64,000 nucleotides of DNA, from NCBI GenBank assembly GCA_040755295.1, contig JBFMBK010000011.1, positions 1-64,000 on the forward strand, given 5' to 3'. Under the pieces are notes generated by a model. It was not told where the DNA came from. It ran no database searches and saw only the letters and a list, made by a program, of their open reading frames with translations. This document shows positions 36,712 to 46,407 of this stretch, piece by piece. A program made the translations under genes and the position numbers. Within the stretch, counting starts at the first letter, position 1. Every line of letters starts with the position of its first letter. Source of the stretch: Bacillota bacterium (lineage in GTDB: Bacteria; Bacillota; Desulfotomaculia; Desulfotomaculales; Ammonificaceae).

Positions 36712-37011
36712 GTGACCGAAAAACAACAGATTCCGGAATTTAAGAACGAGGAAGAAGCTCGTGATTTCTTTGATGAACATAACACGGTGGAACTGCTGAA
36801 AGAGACCGAACCCGAGGAACTTGTGCTCGCTCCGGAACTCGCAGAAAAGCTGCGTAAGCGCCGGGAGCGTAAGGAAGTGATCACGATCCGCATCTCCGCG
36901 CCTCATCTGGCGAAGATCAGGCGGGTCGCGCAAAGAAAAGGAATCCCATACCAGACGCTGATCCAATTCTGGCTTGCTGAGGCGCTGGAGAAGGAATATA
37001 GAAGCAGTTGA
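36712..37011 (+). CDS. CopG/BrnA-like antitoxin (second)
   Basis: 99 residues. The N-terminal arm IPEFKNEEEARDFFDEHNTVE is clearly related to the CopG gene at 36085. The ribbon-helix-helix reads EVITIRISAPHLAKIRRVAQ, with GIPYQTLIQFWLAEAL. GTG start with GAGGTG upstream. As the gene directly behind brnT it is the more likely cognate BrnA; the role of the other CopG gene is open. Confidence 0.8.
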   Translation: MTEKQQIPEFKNEEEARDFFDEHNTVELLKETEPEELVLAPELAEKLRKRRERKEVITIRISAPHLAKIRRVAQRKGIPYQTLIQFWLAEALEKEYRSS

Positions 37012-37327
37012 GGTCTTCTTTCAGCTCCCATCACCTGCGGGACGCGGATTCATCGTGGATGGCTCTTGTGATGCAAGGAGTAACGTTTCAAGAAATACTG
37101 AAAGGCTCTTCGATTTTATAGTACCGATCTCTGCTCATGCCACCAGCCGTAACATACTCGTTCGGATGCGTGTTCAAACTCAAATACCCGTATTAGCCAG
37201 GTATTGTATTAAAATACCGTAAGACATCGAAGAATGAACTTTTCAGGTCGCACCGGGGACAAAAGGAAACGGCCTGGTCCGCCGGTTGCGCGACATTTTA
37301 CCCTGTTCGCCTTCTATGCCTGCCGGA
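37012..37327. other. Intergenic region, nothing recognised
   Basis: No supported gene, terminator or repeat was seen. Small frames on the plus strand here and over 37286-37576 have no ribosome site and no recognisable protein. Confidence 0.4.
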
Positions 37328-37552
37328 CTACCATATCCGTCGACCCCAGGTCAGGCGCCGCTTGCCCCAGATCCCCAGGTAGAGCATTTCCAGTATCCCG
37401 AGGGTATTGATCAACAGCAGAACCACGAACCAACCCCGGTGATCGTTGCGCGCGGCACGCCAGAGCGCCAGCCCCTTCCAGAAAAGCGACCATACCACGA
37501 CGGCGGCCAGGATCCAAGGATTTTTCAACTGCTGCGTCACTACTTCGATCAT
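37328..37552 (-). CDS. DUF5652 small membrane protein
   Basis: 74 residues with two hydrophobic helices. The order of WSLFWKGLALWRAARNDHRGW, then FVVLLLINTLGILEMLYLGIW, fits DUF5652 (W-x-K-G-x-ALW-x-A ... NTxGILE). Function unknown. ATG has a GGGGGA site upstream. This strand is favoured over the longer overlapping plus-strand frame. Confidence 0.78.
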   Translation of the reverse strand: MIEVVTQQLKNPWILAAVVVWSLFWKGLALWRAARNDHRGWFVVLLLINTLGILEMLYLGIWGKRRLTWGRRIW

Positions 37553-37691
37553 TCAGCGTCCCCCTTCCCTTTTTAAGATGCCCAGACGGGAAGCAATCCA
37601 ATGCTAAAGCAGGAACACCTGATACAATCTTGTGCTCTGTATATTATTAACCGTTTGAATTCCTTAAACGACCATCTGCCGCGGTATGATT

Positions 37692-38153
37692 TCAGTGGAC
37701 CAGAAGTACGGGGCACGGCGCCGATTGCAGCACCTTGCCGCTTACGCTGCCTAACAGCAGCTCCTTCAGCACGCCCATACCCCGACGGCCCATTACAATC
37801 ACCTCCTGGTTCTCTTTCGCGGCATATTCTATAATCGTCTGGGCGGGATCACCGACCTGCACCAGACTTTGAACGTTTAGTCCCTCTTTTTTCGCCAGCT
37901 CCGCGGCTTGTTTGGTCTGGTTTATCACCTCTTCGGCTTTCTTGAGAACCTCCGCCTCCGCCTTCCTTTCCGCGTCTTCTACCTGCTGGGGCGTGATCAA
38001 CGGTGTGTACCCGAAAACAGGATTGGCCAAAGGCACAGCGGTAATCATAGAAATTTGCGCGTCAGGATTTCCCTGGGCCATCCGAACAGCCTCCCGGACC
38101 GCCCTTAAGGCGTTTTCGGACCCATCCACCGCAACAAGGATTCTATTGTACAT
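37692..38153 (-). CDS. Universal stress protein (UspA family)
   Basis: 153 residues. ILVAVDGSENALRAVREAV opens the Usp fold, and GRRGMGVLKELLLGSVSGKV gives the G-2x-G-9x-G-S ATP-binding motif, so it is probably the ATP-binding type. A GGAGGTGTGAACAC site precedes the ATG. Usp proteins help survive starvation and oxidative stress. The MITE-like element lies immediately upstream at 38184-38361, so it may influence this promoter. Confidence 0.9.
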   Translation of the reverse strand: MYNRILVAVDGSENALRAVREAVRMAQGNPDAQISMITAVPLANPVFGYTPLITPQQVEDAERKAEAEVLKKAEEVINQTKQAAELAKKEGLNVQSLVQVGDPAQTIIEYAAKENQEVIVMGRRGMGVLKELLLGSVSGKVLQSAPCPVLLVH

Positions 38154-38172
38154 GTGTTCACACCTCCACGAG

Positions 38173-38371
38173 TATTAAAATACATAACTATCCAGGTACT
38201 CCCGAAGGGCGCGGCGATAAGCAACGCATTGCTGCGTCAGCTCGGCGAACCCGAATCCTCACGTACGTACTTAGTACGCCCCGGTTCGTCTCCGCCGGTC
38301 TTCCTTGCACTGCATGACTTCTCGCCGCGTTCCGTAAATGAAAGGTGACGTCTGAATAGTTATTAAAATAC
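38173..38371. mobile_element. MITE-like element, copy 1, with 11-bp flanking direct repeat
   Basis: The about 176-bp core (38186-38361) has inverted ends AACTATCCAG / CTGAATAGTT (one mismatch) and is flanked by TATTAAAATAC at 38173-38183 and 38361-38371, a probable target duplication. It is about 85-90 per cent identical by eye to 40668-40844. It encodes no protein. Confidence 0.8.
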
Positions 38372-38602
38372 CATCCGGCTCTTTAAATTCCTTTCGTAAT
38401 CGATACAATGGGGAATAATAAATGCGTTAATAGAAGGCAGCGCTGGATAATACAGCCCGGCATGGTACATTCTTTGCAGGAAACCACCCTGAAATAAGTG
38501 TATAAACTTAACGTTAATATACAATTTTCTACGCTAACGGTCAAAATTGAAGGATCTGGGCGTTTCTTCAATCTAACGACAGTGCTTGTATGAACCAAAT
38601 AA

Positions 38603-40663
38603 ATGGACTATAAAACGGAGATGATGCCTTTGTCGGATACCGAATACCGCCTGCTCCGCCACCTGGCCCGGCTTAACCGCGTAGAGGCCGGTTACCGTGA
38701 TTACACGAACAACCGGCGGCAGGCGTCACCGGATGCGCTGCTTGCCGCCCTTCGGGCGCTGGGTATGCCGGTGGACGGCATGGTTGATGTCCCCGGCGTC
38801 CTGCGGGAATACAAACAGGCCATGTGGCGGCGCTGCCTGAACCCGGTGGTTATCGCCTGGGACAAGGAGCCTGCCCGTCTCGAACTGCGCCTTCCCGCCG
38901 CCCACACGGACGTTACCGTTACATGCCGGCTATCGCCGGAAAAAGGGAAGACGCGGAGTTGGAACTGCCGTCTTTCACATTTACCTGTGCTACGCGGGGC
39001 CGTAGTTGAGGGCGTCGGCTATGTGATCAGAGCGTTAACCCTCCCCAAACTGCCCTTTGGATACCACCGTTTTTCGTTAGCCCTTCCCGGCCGGACCTGC
39101 GAAACTCTGGTCATCGCCGCCCCGCGCCAGGCTTGCTTCCTGCCGGGCGGGAACGGCCTCATCTGGGGGGTCTTTTCCCCGGTCTACGCCCTGCGCTCCG
39201 GAAAGAGCTGGGGCGCCGGTGACCTAACCGATTTGAGGAATCTGCAGCGTTGGGTGCAAACACTTGGCGGAGGCTTCGTAGCCACCCTGCCGCTGCTGTC
39301 CGCCTTTCTGGACGAACCCTTCGACCCGAGTCCGTACGCGCCTGTCAGCCGCCTCTTCTGGAACGAGTTTTATCTGGACGTCGCCGCGATTCCTGAAATC
39401 AGACACTGCGCGCCGGCGCGCGAAATAATTGAATCAGCGCCGCTGCAGGCGGATGCGGCGTCGTTGCGGGAAACCGCGGACGCGGATTACCGCCGCGGTA
39501 TGACGCTTAAGCGCAGCGTCCTTGAGCGCCTGGCACGCTGGCACTTTTCCGGCCCCCCCCGCCGGCAAGCCGCCCTGGAACGATGGGTATCCGAGTACCC
39601 CGCCGTGCAGGATTACGCCCGTTTCCGGGCTGCGACCGAGCAGCGGCGCGCAGGCTGGCCGTCATGGCCCGAACGGATGCGGAAAGGTGTGATCCAGGAA
39701 GGAGAGTACGACCCGGAAGTCGAGCGCTATCACCTGTTCGTCCAGTGGCTGGCGTACCGTCAGTTTAAAGCCCTTTCGATGGAAAAAAGGCGCGGCCCGG
39801 GGTTGTACCTCGACTTTCCTCTTGGGGTTCACGGCGCGGGATATGACGTCTGGCGGGAGCGAAGCGTTTTTGCGCTGAACGCAAGTACGGGCGCGCCGCC
39901 GGACAACCTTTTCACCGGGGGGCAGGACTGGGGATTCCCGCCCTTCCACCCGGAACGCCTGAGGGAACAGGGGTACCGTTATTACATCGACTGCCTCCGC
40001 CACCACTTCCGGCACGCCGGCATCCTGCGTCTGGACCACGTGATGGGGCTGCACCACCTTTTCTGGATACCCTCCGGCCTGCCGGCGCAAGAAGGTGTTT
40101 ACGTGCGCTACCACTCGGAAGAATTCTACGCCATACTGGCGCTTGAATCCAGCCGTTACCGCACCATCATCGTAGGGGAAGACCTGGGCACCGTGCCGCG
40201 CTACGTCCGCGCCGCGATGTTCCGGCACCGCCTGCTGACGATGTACGTGCTGCCGTTCGAGTTCACCGACGACCGCAAGGCGCTGCGCCCCGTTCCCGCC
40301 CGCGCCATAGCGAGCCTCAACACCCACGATATGCCGCCGTTCGCGGCCTTCTGGGAATCGCTCGACGCGGAAAGCCGCTCGGCCCTATTCGCCTTTCTGA
40401 ACGAAAAAGGCCTGCTTGAAGCGCCCACCGACGACGCCGCGGCCGTGCTGAAGGCCTGCCTGTTTTACCTTGCCGCCAGCCCGGCGCCGATTCTCATGGT
40501 AAACCTGGAGGACTTATGGCTGGAAAGAGCCCCCCAGAACATTCCCGGTACGGGCGCGGATGCTCCCAACTGGCGGCGCAAGGTGCTTTACGCCCTGGAT
40601 GAGTTTGCCCGGATGCCGGAAGTATCGGCGATACTTCGAGAGATAAGCCGCCTGAGGAAGTGA
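38603..40663 (+). CDS. malQ: 4-alpha-glucanotransferase (GH77 amylomaltase)
   Basis: 686 residues. GH77 signatures: DFPLGVHGAGYDVW, the catalytic Asp in ILRLDHVMGL, the acid/base Glu in IIVGEDLGTVP, and the transition-state Asp in LNTHDMPPFAAF. The N-terminal 200 residues form an extra domain. It transfers glucan segments between maltodextrins in the cytoplasm. The ATG at 38603 has no ribosome site; TTG at 38630, 9 nt after AACGGAG, may be the true start. The GH57 gene follows after a MITE-like copy. Confidence 0.92.
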   Translation: MDYKTEMMPLSDTEYRLLRHLARLNRVEAGYRDYTNNRRQASPDALLAALRALGMPVDGMVDVPGVLREYKQAMWRRCLNPVVIAWDKEPARLELRLPAAHTDVTVTCRLSPEKGKTRSWNCRLSHLPVLRGAVVEGVGYVIRALTLPKLPFGYHRFSLALPGRTCETLVIAAPRQACFLPGGNGLIWGVFSPVYALRSGKSWGAGDLTDLRNLQRWVQTLGGGFVATLPLLSAFLDEPFDPSPYAPVSRLFWNEFYLDVAAIPEIRHCAPAREIIESAPLQADAASLRETADADYRRGMTLKRSVLERLARWHFSGPPRRQAALERWVSEYPAVQDYARFRAATEQRRAGWPSWPERMRKGVIQEGEYDPEVERYHLFVQWLAYRQFKALSMEKRRGPGLYLDFPLGVHGAGYDVWRERSVFALNASTGAPPDNLFTGGQDWGFPPFHPERLREQGYRYYIDCLRHHFRHAGILRLDHVMGLHHLFWIPSGLPAQEGVYVRYHSEEFYAILALESSRYRTIIVGEDLGTVPRYVRAAMFRHRLLTMYVLPFEFTDDRKALRPVPARAIASLNTHDMPPFAAFWESLDAESRSALFAFLNEKGLLEAPTDDAAAVLKACLFYLAASPAPILMVNLEDLWLERAPQNIPGTGADAPNWRRKVLYALDEFARMPEVSAILREISRLRK

Positions 40664-40667
40664 AGCC

Positions 40668-40844
40668 AACTATTCAGGCGCTCCCGATGGGCGCGGCGAT
40701 AAGCAACGCATTGCTGCGTCAGCCCGGCGAAGCCGAATCCTCACGTACGTACTCAGTACGCTCCGGTTCGTCTCGCCGGTCTTCCTTGCACTGCATGACT
40801 TCTCGCCGTGTTCCGTAAGTGTTAGGGTAAACGACTGAATAGTT
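40668..40844. mobile_element. MITE-like element, copy 2
   Basis: 177 bp with inverted ends AACTATTCAG (40668-40677) and CTGAATAGTT (40835-40844), perfect complements. The interior shares GCGGCGATAAGCAACGCATT and CGGTCTTCCTTGCACTGCAT with copy 1. It begins 5 bp after the malQ stop and separates malQ from the GH57 gene. Confidence 0.82.
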
Positions 40845-40970
40845 ACAAGTAAAGAAAGGTGTTTCAGAACCGCGTACCGGGAAAGACTTAATCAGGGGGC
40901 TTTTTAACGAAGCAAAAAGACGGCGGGCTCACGCACTCGCCAGGAAATAGAATGGGGGAAATGGACCGAA

Positions 40971-43412
40971 GTGAACCGGTGCGTTTGTATTCACGGCCAC
41001 TTTTATCAGCCGCCGCGGGAGAACCCGTGGCTCGAGGACATCGAGATCCAGGACTCCGCGTACCCCTACCACGACTGGAACGAGCGGATCACCGCCGAGT
41101 GCTATATGCAAAACAGCGCGTCACGCATCCTCGACGACAGGGGCCGTATTAAGAATATTGTCAATAATTACAGTAAAATCAGCTTCAATTTCGGCCCTAC
41201 TCTGCTCGACTGGCTGGAAACCGCAGAACCGGAAGTCTACCGGATGATTATTGAAGCCGACCGGGAAAGCCGGAAAAACTTTTCGGGTCACGGTTCGGCC
41301 ATAGCCCAGGCTTACAACCACATAATCATGCCACAGGCAAACCGGCGCGACAAGTATACCCAAATAATATGGGGAATACGGGATTTTGAGTCCCGTTTCG
41401 ACCGGCGACCTGAGGGAATGTGGCTTCCCGAAACCGCGGTCGACCTTGAAACCCTGGATATAATGGCCGAACAGGGAATCCTTTTTACCATCCTCGCCCC
41501 TTCTCAGGCACGGCGGGTACGCAAGGCCGGAACCAGGACCTGGGAGGAACTGGACCACGGGTGCATCGATACGACGATGCCTTATAAAATCCGACTGCAA
41601 ACATCAGGCCGGCATATGAGCATTTTCTTTTACAACGGACCGGTATCAAGCGCCGTTGCCTTCGAAAACCTTCTCAGCAACGGAGAATTCTTTGCCCGCA
41701 GGCTGCTGGGCAGCTTCAGGACGGGAGGGGCCGGGTCACAACTCGTAAACATCGCCACCGACGGCGAGACATACGGGCACCACCACCGGCACGGCGATAT
41801 GGCGCTCGCCTACGCCCTTAATTACATCGAAACCAATAGGCTCGCGCGGCTTACCAACTATGCTGAATACCTCGAACAAAACCCGCCCACCCATGAGGTT
41901 GAAATAATTGAAAACACCTCCTGGAGCTGCGCCCACGGGACGGAACGGTGGCGTAACAACTGCGGCTGCAACTCCGGCGTCCGGCCGGGCTGGAGCCAGG
42001 CGTGGCGGACGCCGCTGCGGGAGGCGCTTAATTGGCTCCGGGACACCCTGATCCCTAAATTCGAAAAACAGGCGGGACTCCTCCTAAAAGACCCGTGGGC
42101 GGCGCGAAACGAATATATCGCGGTTGTTCTCGACCGCTCACCAAAAAACATGGACCGGTTCCTGGAAGAGCATGCCTTGCGGGCGCTTAATCCTTCGGAA
42201 CAGGTTAAGACGTTAAAACTGTTGGAACTGCAACGGCACGCGATGTTGATGTACACAAGCTGCGGCTGGTTCTTCGACGACGTGTCGGGAATTGAAACGA
42301 TACAGGTTATCCGGTACGCCGGCCGCGTGATCCAACTCGCGCAGGAGCTGTTCAGGACGAAACTGGAATCGCGCTTTCTAGAGATGCTCGAACAGGCGAA
42401 AAGCAACGTCCCCGCGTACCAGAACGGCGCGGTTATATACGAAAAACGCATCCGGCCTTCTATGGTCGACCTGCCGAAGGTCGGTGCCCATTACGCCATC
42501 AGCTCACTCTTTGAGCCATACGGGGCAAAAGCCCGGATCTTCTGTTATACCGTGGAACGCCAGGACTACCGCAATTTGGTTGCGGGTAATGCAAAGCTGA
42601 TGGTGGGTAGGGCGCGTATTACCTCGGAAATCACGAGGGAATCGGCCTCGCTGTGCTTTGCGGCGCTTTACTTCGGTTATCATAACGTACACTGCGGCAT
42701 CCGGCTTTACCGGGAGGCGGATGAGGAATCCTTCCGAAAGATGGTGCTCGAAGTCACCGCAGCCTTCGACCGGGCCGACCTTCCGGAGGTGATCCGGCAG
42801 CTTGACCTTTATTTCAAGGGCATCACCTACTCTTTAAAACAGCTTTTCCGGGATAAGCAGCGTAAAATCCTGAGCCTTATCATGGACTCCACTTTGGATG
42901 AGGTCGAAGCCGATTACCAGCGTACCTACGAAAAACACGCCTCACTGATGCGGTTCTTAAAAGACTTGGGCGCTCCCCAGCCCAGAGCGCTTCACACGGC
43001 GGCCGAATTCGTGCTGAATACAAACCTTCGCCGCGCCCTCGCAACCGCGCCGTTGAACCTTGAGCGCGTCAATACCTTAATGAGCGAGGCTAAGAGATGG
43101 AACGTGCCGCTTGACCGCCTCGGCCTCGGATACGCCCTTAAAAAAAACATTGAGCGCATTGCGGTGAAGCTGCGCGCCGCGCCGGACAATCCGGCGCTTC
43201 TTCACGATCTCGAAGCGGCTACAGGACTTGCCGGTTCTCTGCCTTTTGAAATCGACTTCTGGAAGGTCCAGAACATCTACTATGAACTGCTGCAAACGGT
43301 GTGCAGCGATTTCAAGAAAAAGGCGGAACAAGGAAACGAGAACGCGCAAGAGTGGCTTGACCATTTCACCGTCCTCGGCGATAACCTGCGCGTGAAACGG
43401 TACAACCAGTAG
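40971..43412 (+). CDS. GH57 glycoside hydrolase with DUF3536 domain
   Basis: 813 residues. The N-terminus NRCVCIHGHFYQPPRENPWL holds the GH57 HxH-type motif, and RRPEGMWLPETAVDLETL has the position of the conserved glutamate block; the remainder matches DUF3536 proteins, a GH57 branch of about 800 residues. GH57 enzymes act on alpha-glucans with retention of configuration; this branch has no assigned substrate. Next to malQ it probably works on glycogen or maltodextrin. The GTG start is weakly supported (GGGGGA 12 nt upstream). Confidence 0.87.
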   Translation: MNRCVCIHGHFYQPPRENPWLEDIEIQDSAYPYHDWNERITAECYMQNSASRILDDRGRIKNIVNNYSKISFNFGPTLLDWLETAEPEVYRMIIEADRESRKNFSGHGSAIAQAYNHIIMPQANRRDKYTQIIWGIRDFESRFDRRPEGMWLPETAVDLETLDIMAEQGILFTILAPSQARRVRKAGTRTWEELDHGCIDTTMPYKIRLQTSGRHMSIFFYNGPVSSAVAFENLLSNGEFFARRLLGSFRTGGAGSQLVNIATDGETYGHHHRHGDMALAYALNYIETNRLARLTNYAEYLEQNPPTHEVEIIENTSWSCAHGTERWRNNCGCNSGVRPGWSQAWRTPLREALNWLRDTLIPKFEKQAGLLLKDPWAARNEYIAVVLDRSPKNMDRFLEEHALRALNPSEQVKTLKLLELQRHAMLMYTSCGWFFDDVSGIETIQVIRYAGRVIQLAQELFRTKLESRFLEMLEQAKSNVPAYQNGAVIYEKRIRPSMVDLPKVGAHYAISSLFEPYGAKARIFCYTVERQDYRNLVAGNAKLMVGRARITSEITRESASLCFAALYFGYHNVHCGIRLYREADEESFRKMVLEVTAAFDRADLPEVIRQLDLYFKGITYSLKQLFRDKQRKILSLIMDSTLDEVEADYQRTYEKHASLMRFLKDLGAPQPRALHTAAEFVLNTNLRRALATAPLNLERVNTLMSEAKRWNVPLDRLGLGYALKKNIERIAVKLRAAPDNPALLHDLEAATGLAGSLPFEIDFWKVQNIYYELLQTVCSDFKKKAEQGNENAQEWLDHFTVLGDNLRVKRYNQ

Positions 43413-43545
43413 ACAGAATTAAGTCCCGAGTCGAAAGTCCTGAGTCCGGGATCAGAAACGAGAAACCGGGATGCAAGTCGCGGATTACAAGTCTCTGATT
43501 CCGACTTCTATATTCTACCTTCTATATTCCTTATTATCATGTCGC
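43413..43545. repeat. Word-repeat spacer
   Basis: Near-copies of AAGTCCCGAGTCGAAAGTCC and CTTCTATATTCTACC. Followed by a normal promoterless stretch up to yedF. Confidence 0.5.
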
Positions 43546-43635
43546 CTTTTATTCCATTATGTTATTTGACTTAAAACACTACAGAAAGTATCCTAAGTGT
43601 GTAGTTAATCGCGCTGTAATTCAGGAGGCGCAAAT

Positions 43636-44244
43636 ATGCCCGAAATCGATGCACGGGGTAAACCCTGCCCCCAACCGGTACTACTGGTCAAACAAAAGGC
43701 CGATGCCGGTGAAGAGAGGTTTGCCGTTTTGGTCGACAACCGCGCTGCAGTCGAGAACGTAAAACGCTACGGTGAAAAATCCGGATACAGCACTGCGGTG
43801 GAGGAACTCGAAGGACACTGGCGCATTACCGGGGAAAAAACGGCCGTCGCCCAAACCGGAGATGATGCGCAACCCCGTATGTCAGCGGCACAGCAGGGAT
43901 CCGGGAAACCGTCGCCGGTGCTCATCCTCATGTCCGAAACCCTTGGGCGCGACAACGAAGAACTCGGCCGAATGCTGACGAACATATTCATCAGCACCCT
44001 GGCGGTTAACAAGGCACAGCCGAGGAAAATCGTCCTGATGAATGCCGGCGTTAAACTGGCCTGCGAAGGATCGGCGGTGCTGGAGGCGATGGGCGACATC
44101 GAAAAAAAGGGGGTTGAGATCCTGGCCTGCGGAACCTGCCTTAACTTCTATAAACTCAATCATTCCCTGCGCGTCGGCCGGACGGCGGATGCTTACGAAA
44201 TCGTAAATATCATGCTGGAAAACACGTCCCTGATTCTGGGCTAG
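43636..44244 (+). CDS. yedF: YedF-family protein (TusA-like plus DsrE-like)
   Basis: 202 residues. The N-terminal TusA-like domain starts PEIDARGKPCPQPVLLVKQK, with the CPxP cysteine; the C-terminal DsrE/F-like half has VLILMSETLGRDNEELGRML and a CGTCLNFY motif. The family is often annotated as selenium-metabolism YedF because it travels with selenocysteine or selenouridine genes, but its reaction is unproven. An AGGAGG site precedes the ATG. Its presence agrees with the probable selenoprotein at 52819. Confidence 0.9.
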   Translation: MPEIDARGKPCPQPVLLVKQKADAGEERFAVLVDNRAAVENVKRYGEKSGYSTAVEELEGHWRITGEKTAVAQTGDDAQPRMSAAQQGSGKPSPVLILMSETLGRDNEELGRMLTNIFISTLAVNKAQPRKIVLMNAGVKLACEGSAVLEAMGDIEKKGVEILACGTCLNFYKLNHSLRVGRTADAYEIVNIMLENTSLILG

Positions 44245-44265
44245 AGGGGCGAACCTACAGAGTAA

Positions 44266-44467
44266 CCGAACCACGGATAATATTTCACCACAGAGGCACA
44301 GAGTTCACAGAGAAAAGAACAAGATTAAATAACCAAAATCAAGTTCTAAGTCGTAGACCAGCTTTGCCCACCCTGCCTAAATGACGCCTTACTTGTGACT
44401 CGTGACTCGTAACTCGTGACCTCTATTGGTCCCCCTCCGTGTGCTCTGTGTCTCTATGGTTAATTTG
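44266..44467. repeat. Inverted-arm word-repeat element, copy 1
   Basis: The left arm CACCACAGAGGCACAGAG and the right arm (GTGCTCTGTGTCTCTATGG) are related by inversion and flank about 110 bp of word-repeats (GTGACTCGTGACTCGTAACT). A similar pair lies at 53419-53541. Confidence 0.55.
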
Positions 44468-44549
44468 AATATGCTATTAGATAGCTTTCGCCGATACTCC
44501 TAAAGGAAATTAGACCTCTTACGGCGAAACAGGTGGTTGGGAGGGTTAT

Positions 44550-44954
44550 ATGCGAAGATCTTTCAGTCGTATGAGTTATTTCACTACGCTCGTTGTGCCG
44601 ATGGCGGTGGCGCTTCTGATAGCCTTGTTTGCCGTAACGCATCCCCAATGGCCCCGCATCTATTTTATCGTGTCGTTTCTGGCCGCGCTCGTCCTTTTTC
44701 CCGGAATTACCCTCGGCCTCAAACTGGGCTGTACCCCGCTCGAAGACGTGAAAGTCACTTTCTTCGGGGTAGGCGCGCCCGGCATAATCAGAGTACGCCT
44801 CGAAAACGGCCAGGTCGTGGGGTACCCCCACAAACAGTTATACGCCCTTTATCTCGACGGTGTGGTGACAGAAGGCGAGATTCTTCTCTTTCGTTTTCTC
44901 GAAAACGATATCATCAGTTGGAAATCCTTGAGCAGAGAAAACGCAAACCCTTAG
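44550..44954 (+). CDS. Small membrane protein of unknown function
   Basis: 134 residues. Two adjacent hydrophobic helices (TTLVVPMAVALLIALFAV and IYFIVSFLAALVLFPGI) are followed by a soluble beta-rich part of about 75 residues (VTFFGVGAPGIIRVRLENG). I do not recognise a family. A GGGAGGG site lies 4-5 nt before the ATG, and codon use is like the neighbours. A hairpin terminator follows. Confidence 0.72.
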   Translation: MRRSFSRMSYFTTLVVPMAVALLIALFAVTHPQWPRIYFIVSFLAALVLFPGITLGLKLGCTPLEDVKVTFFGVGAPGIIRVRLENGQVVGYPHKQLYALYLDGVVTEGEILLFRFLENDIISWKSLSRENANP

Positions 44955-45003
44955 AAGGCCGATAACGGATGTCGGATGCAAGATTTCAGAACCAAGAATT
45001 TAT

Positions 45004-45040
45004 AGGGGGATTCGTTGTACGAATCCCCCTAAATTTTCTG
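45004..45040 (+). terminator. Hairpin terminator after the small membrane protein
   Basis: AGGGGGATTCG TTGTA CGAATCCCCCT, a perfect 11-bp stem, followed by AAATTTT. It may also slow recA transcripts from the other side. Confidence 0.65.
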
Positions 45041-45105
45041 ATTCCCGACTTCCACTTCTGGTATCTAACTTCTGAAATAGTCAGGCCCGGTTTGCAACGG
45101 TCTCC

Positions 45106-46128
45106 CTAGGTGTCGGATGGCGTTTCCGCATGCTGAGGCCGTACTATACTAAACCCCTGCCGCACCTTCTCCTCGATTTCCCTGCAGACATCCCGGTGTT
45201 CCTTCAGATATTCCCGGACGTTGTCCCTGCCCTGCCCCAGCCTTTCCTCTCCGTAAGAATACCAGGTGCCGCTTTTTGTTACCAGTTTAAGCTCTACGGC
45301 GGCATCAAGGAGGCTCCCCTCCTTTGATATCCCTTCGCCATAAAGGACATCGAACTCCGCCTGCCTGAAAGGCGGCGCCATTTTATTCTTAACCACCTTC
45401 GCCCTGACGCGGCCGCCTATCCTTTCCGCGCCCTGTTTGAGGTCTTCAATCTTGCGTATCTCGAGCCTGACAGAGGCGTAAAACTTAAGTGCCCGACCGC
45501 CGGGTGTGGTCTCGGGGTTCCCGAACATCACCCCTACCTTTTCGCGGATCTGGTTGATGAATATGGCGGTCGTCCGGGATTTACTGATAGCCCCCGTCAG
45601 TTTGCGAAGGGCCTGGGACATCAGCCTTGCCTGCAGCCCGACGTGAATATCCCCCATTTCGCCTTCAAGTTCCGCCCGCGGCACCAGAGCCGCAACACTG
45701 TCTATCACAACGATATCGACCGCGCTGCTCCGGACCAGTGCCTCGGCGATCTCCAGCGCCTGTTCCCCGGTATCCGGCTGGGCCACCAGAAGGTTGTCCA
45801 CATCAACACCGAGACGCCGCGCGTAACTCGGGTCCAAAGCATGCTCGGCGTCGATAAACGCGGCCACACCGCCCTCGCGCTGCGCTTCGGCGACAGCGTG
45901 AAGCGCGACTGTGGTCTTGCCGGAAGACTCCGGCCCGAAAATCTCCACCACCCGCCCGCGCGGCAGCCCGCCGATACCGAGGGCCAGGTCCAAGGCGATG
46001 GACCCGGTGGGGATAACATCAACCTGATAACGCCCGGCCACCTCCCCCAGGCGCATGATCGCACCCTTCCCGAACTGTCGCTCGATTTGAAGGAGCGCAG
46101 TATCCAGCATCTTCTGCCGGTCGCTCAA
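45106..46128 (-). CDS. recA: Recombinase RecA
   Basis: 340 residues. P-loop [24 protein letters not shown], the L2 loop region [21 protein letters not shown]-like, and FINQIRE are all present. It drives homologous recombination and LexA self-cleavage. TTG at 46128 (reading MSDRQKMLD) is 8 nt after AGGAGG and matches the family start; the ATG two codons upstream is too close to that site. cinA lies 280 bp upstream on the same strand. I found no convincing SOS box. Confidence 0.96.
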   Translation of the reverse strand: MSDRQKMLDTALLQIERQFGKGAIMRLGEVAGRYQVDVIPTGSIALDLALGIGGLPRGRVVEIFGPESSGKTTVALHAVAEAQREGGVAAFIDAEHALDPSYARRLGVDVDNLLVAQPDTGEQALEIAEALVRSSAVDIVVIDSVAALVPRAELEGEMGDIHVGLQARLMSQALRKLTGAISKSRTTAIFINQIREKVGVMFGNPETTPGGRALKFYASVRLEIRKIEDLKQGAERIGGRVRAKVVKNKMAPPFRQAEFDVLYGEGISKEGSLLDAAVELKLVTKSGTWYSYGEERLGQGRDNVREYLKEHRDVCREIEEKVRQGFSIVRPQHAETPSDT

Positions 46129-46144
46129 AACCATCCCCTCCTGC

Positions 46145-46395
46145 TATTTTCTTTATTTGTCAGAATTCAGTAGTCAGTAGACAGAAGTCTGTTCCGGTTT
46201 CCGGTTTCCGGTTTCTGGCTCTTGCTCTTGGCTCCTGATACCTTAATAGTTATATTTATTTTAATTGGAAAATTTTATTGCGCAAACCCCTAATTTTTAT
46301 AGAATATAGAATTAAGAACTTACAAAGTATATATTGGTAAAGTATTTAGTCAATTGAACATCTTCTACCTACTACCTTCTGGCTTCTGTATTCAA
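46145..46395. repeat. Word-repeat spacer between cinA and recA
   Basis: Contains CAGAATTCAGTAGTCAGTAGA, four near-copies of CCGGTTTCCGGTTTC and TACCTACTACCTTCTGGC. AT-rich centre without a gene. Confidence 0.5.
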
Positions 46396-46407
46396 AAAAA
46401 GTCCGGG

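Noticed and set aside
37286-37576. 96-codon plus-strand frame
   Set aside because: The opposite strand encodes a recognisable DUF5652 protein with a ribosome site.
46135-46400. SOS box upstream of recA
   Set aside because: Only partial GAAC/GTTC-like words were found, none with the required symmetric spacing.
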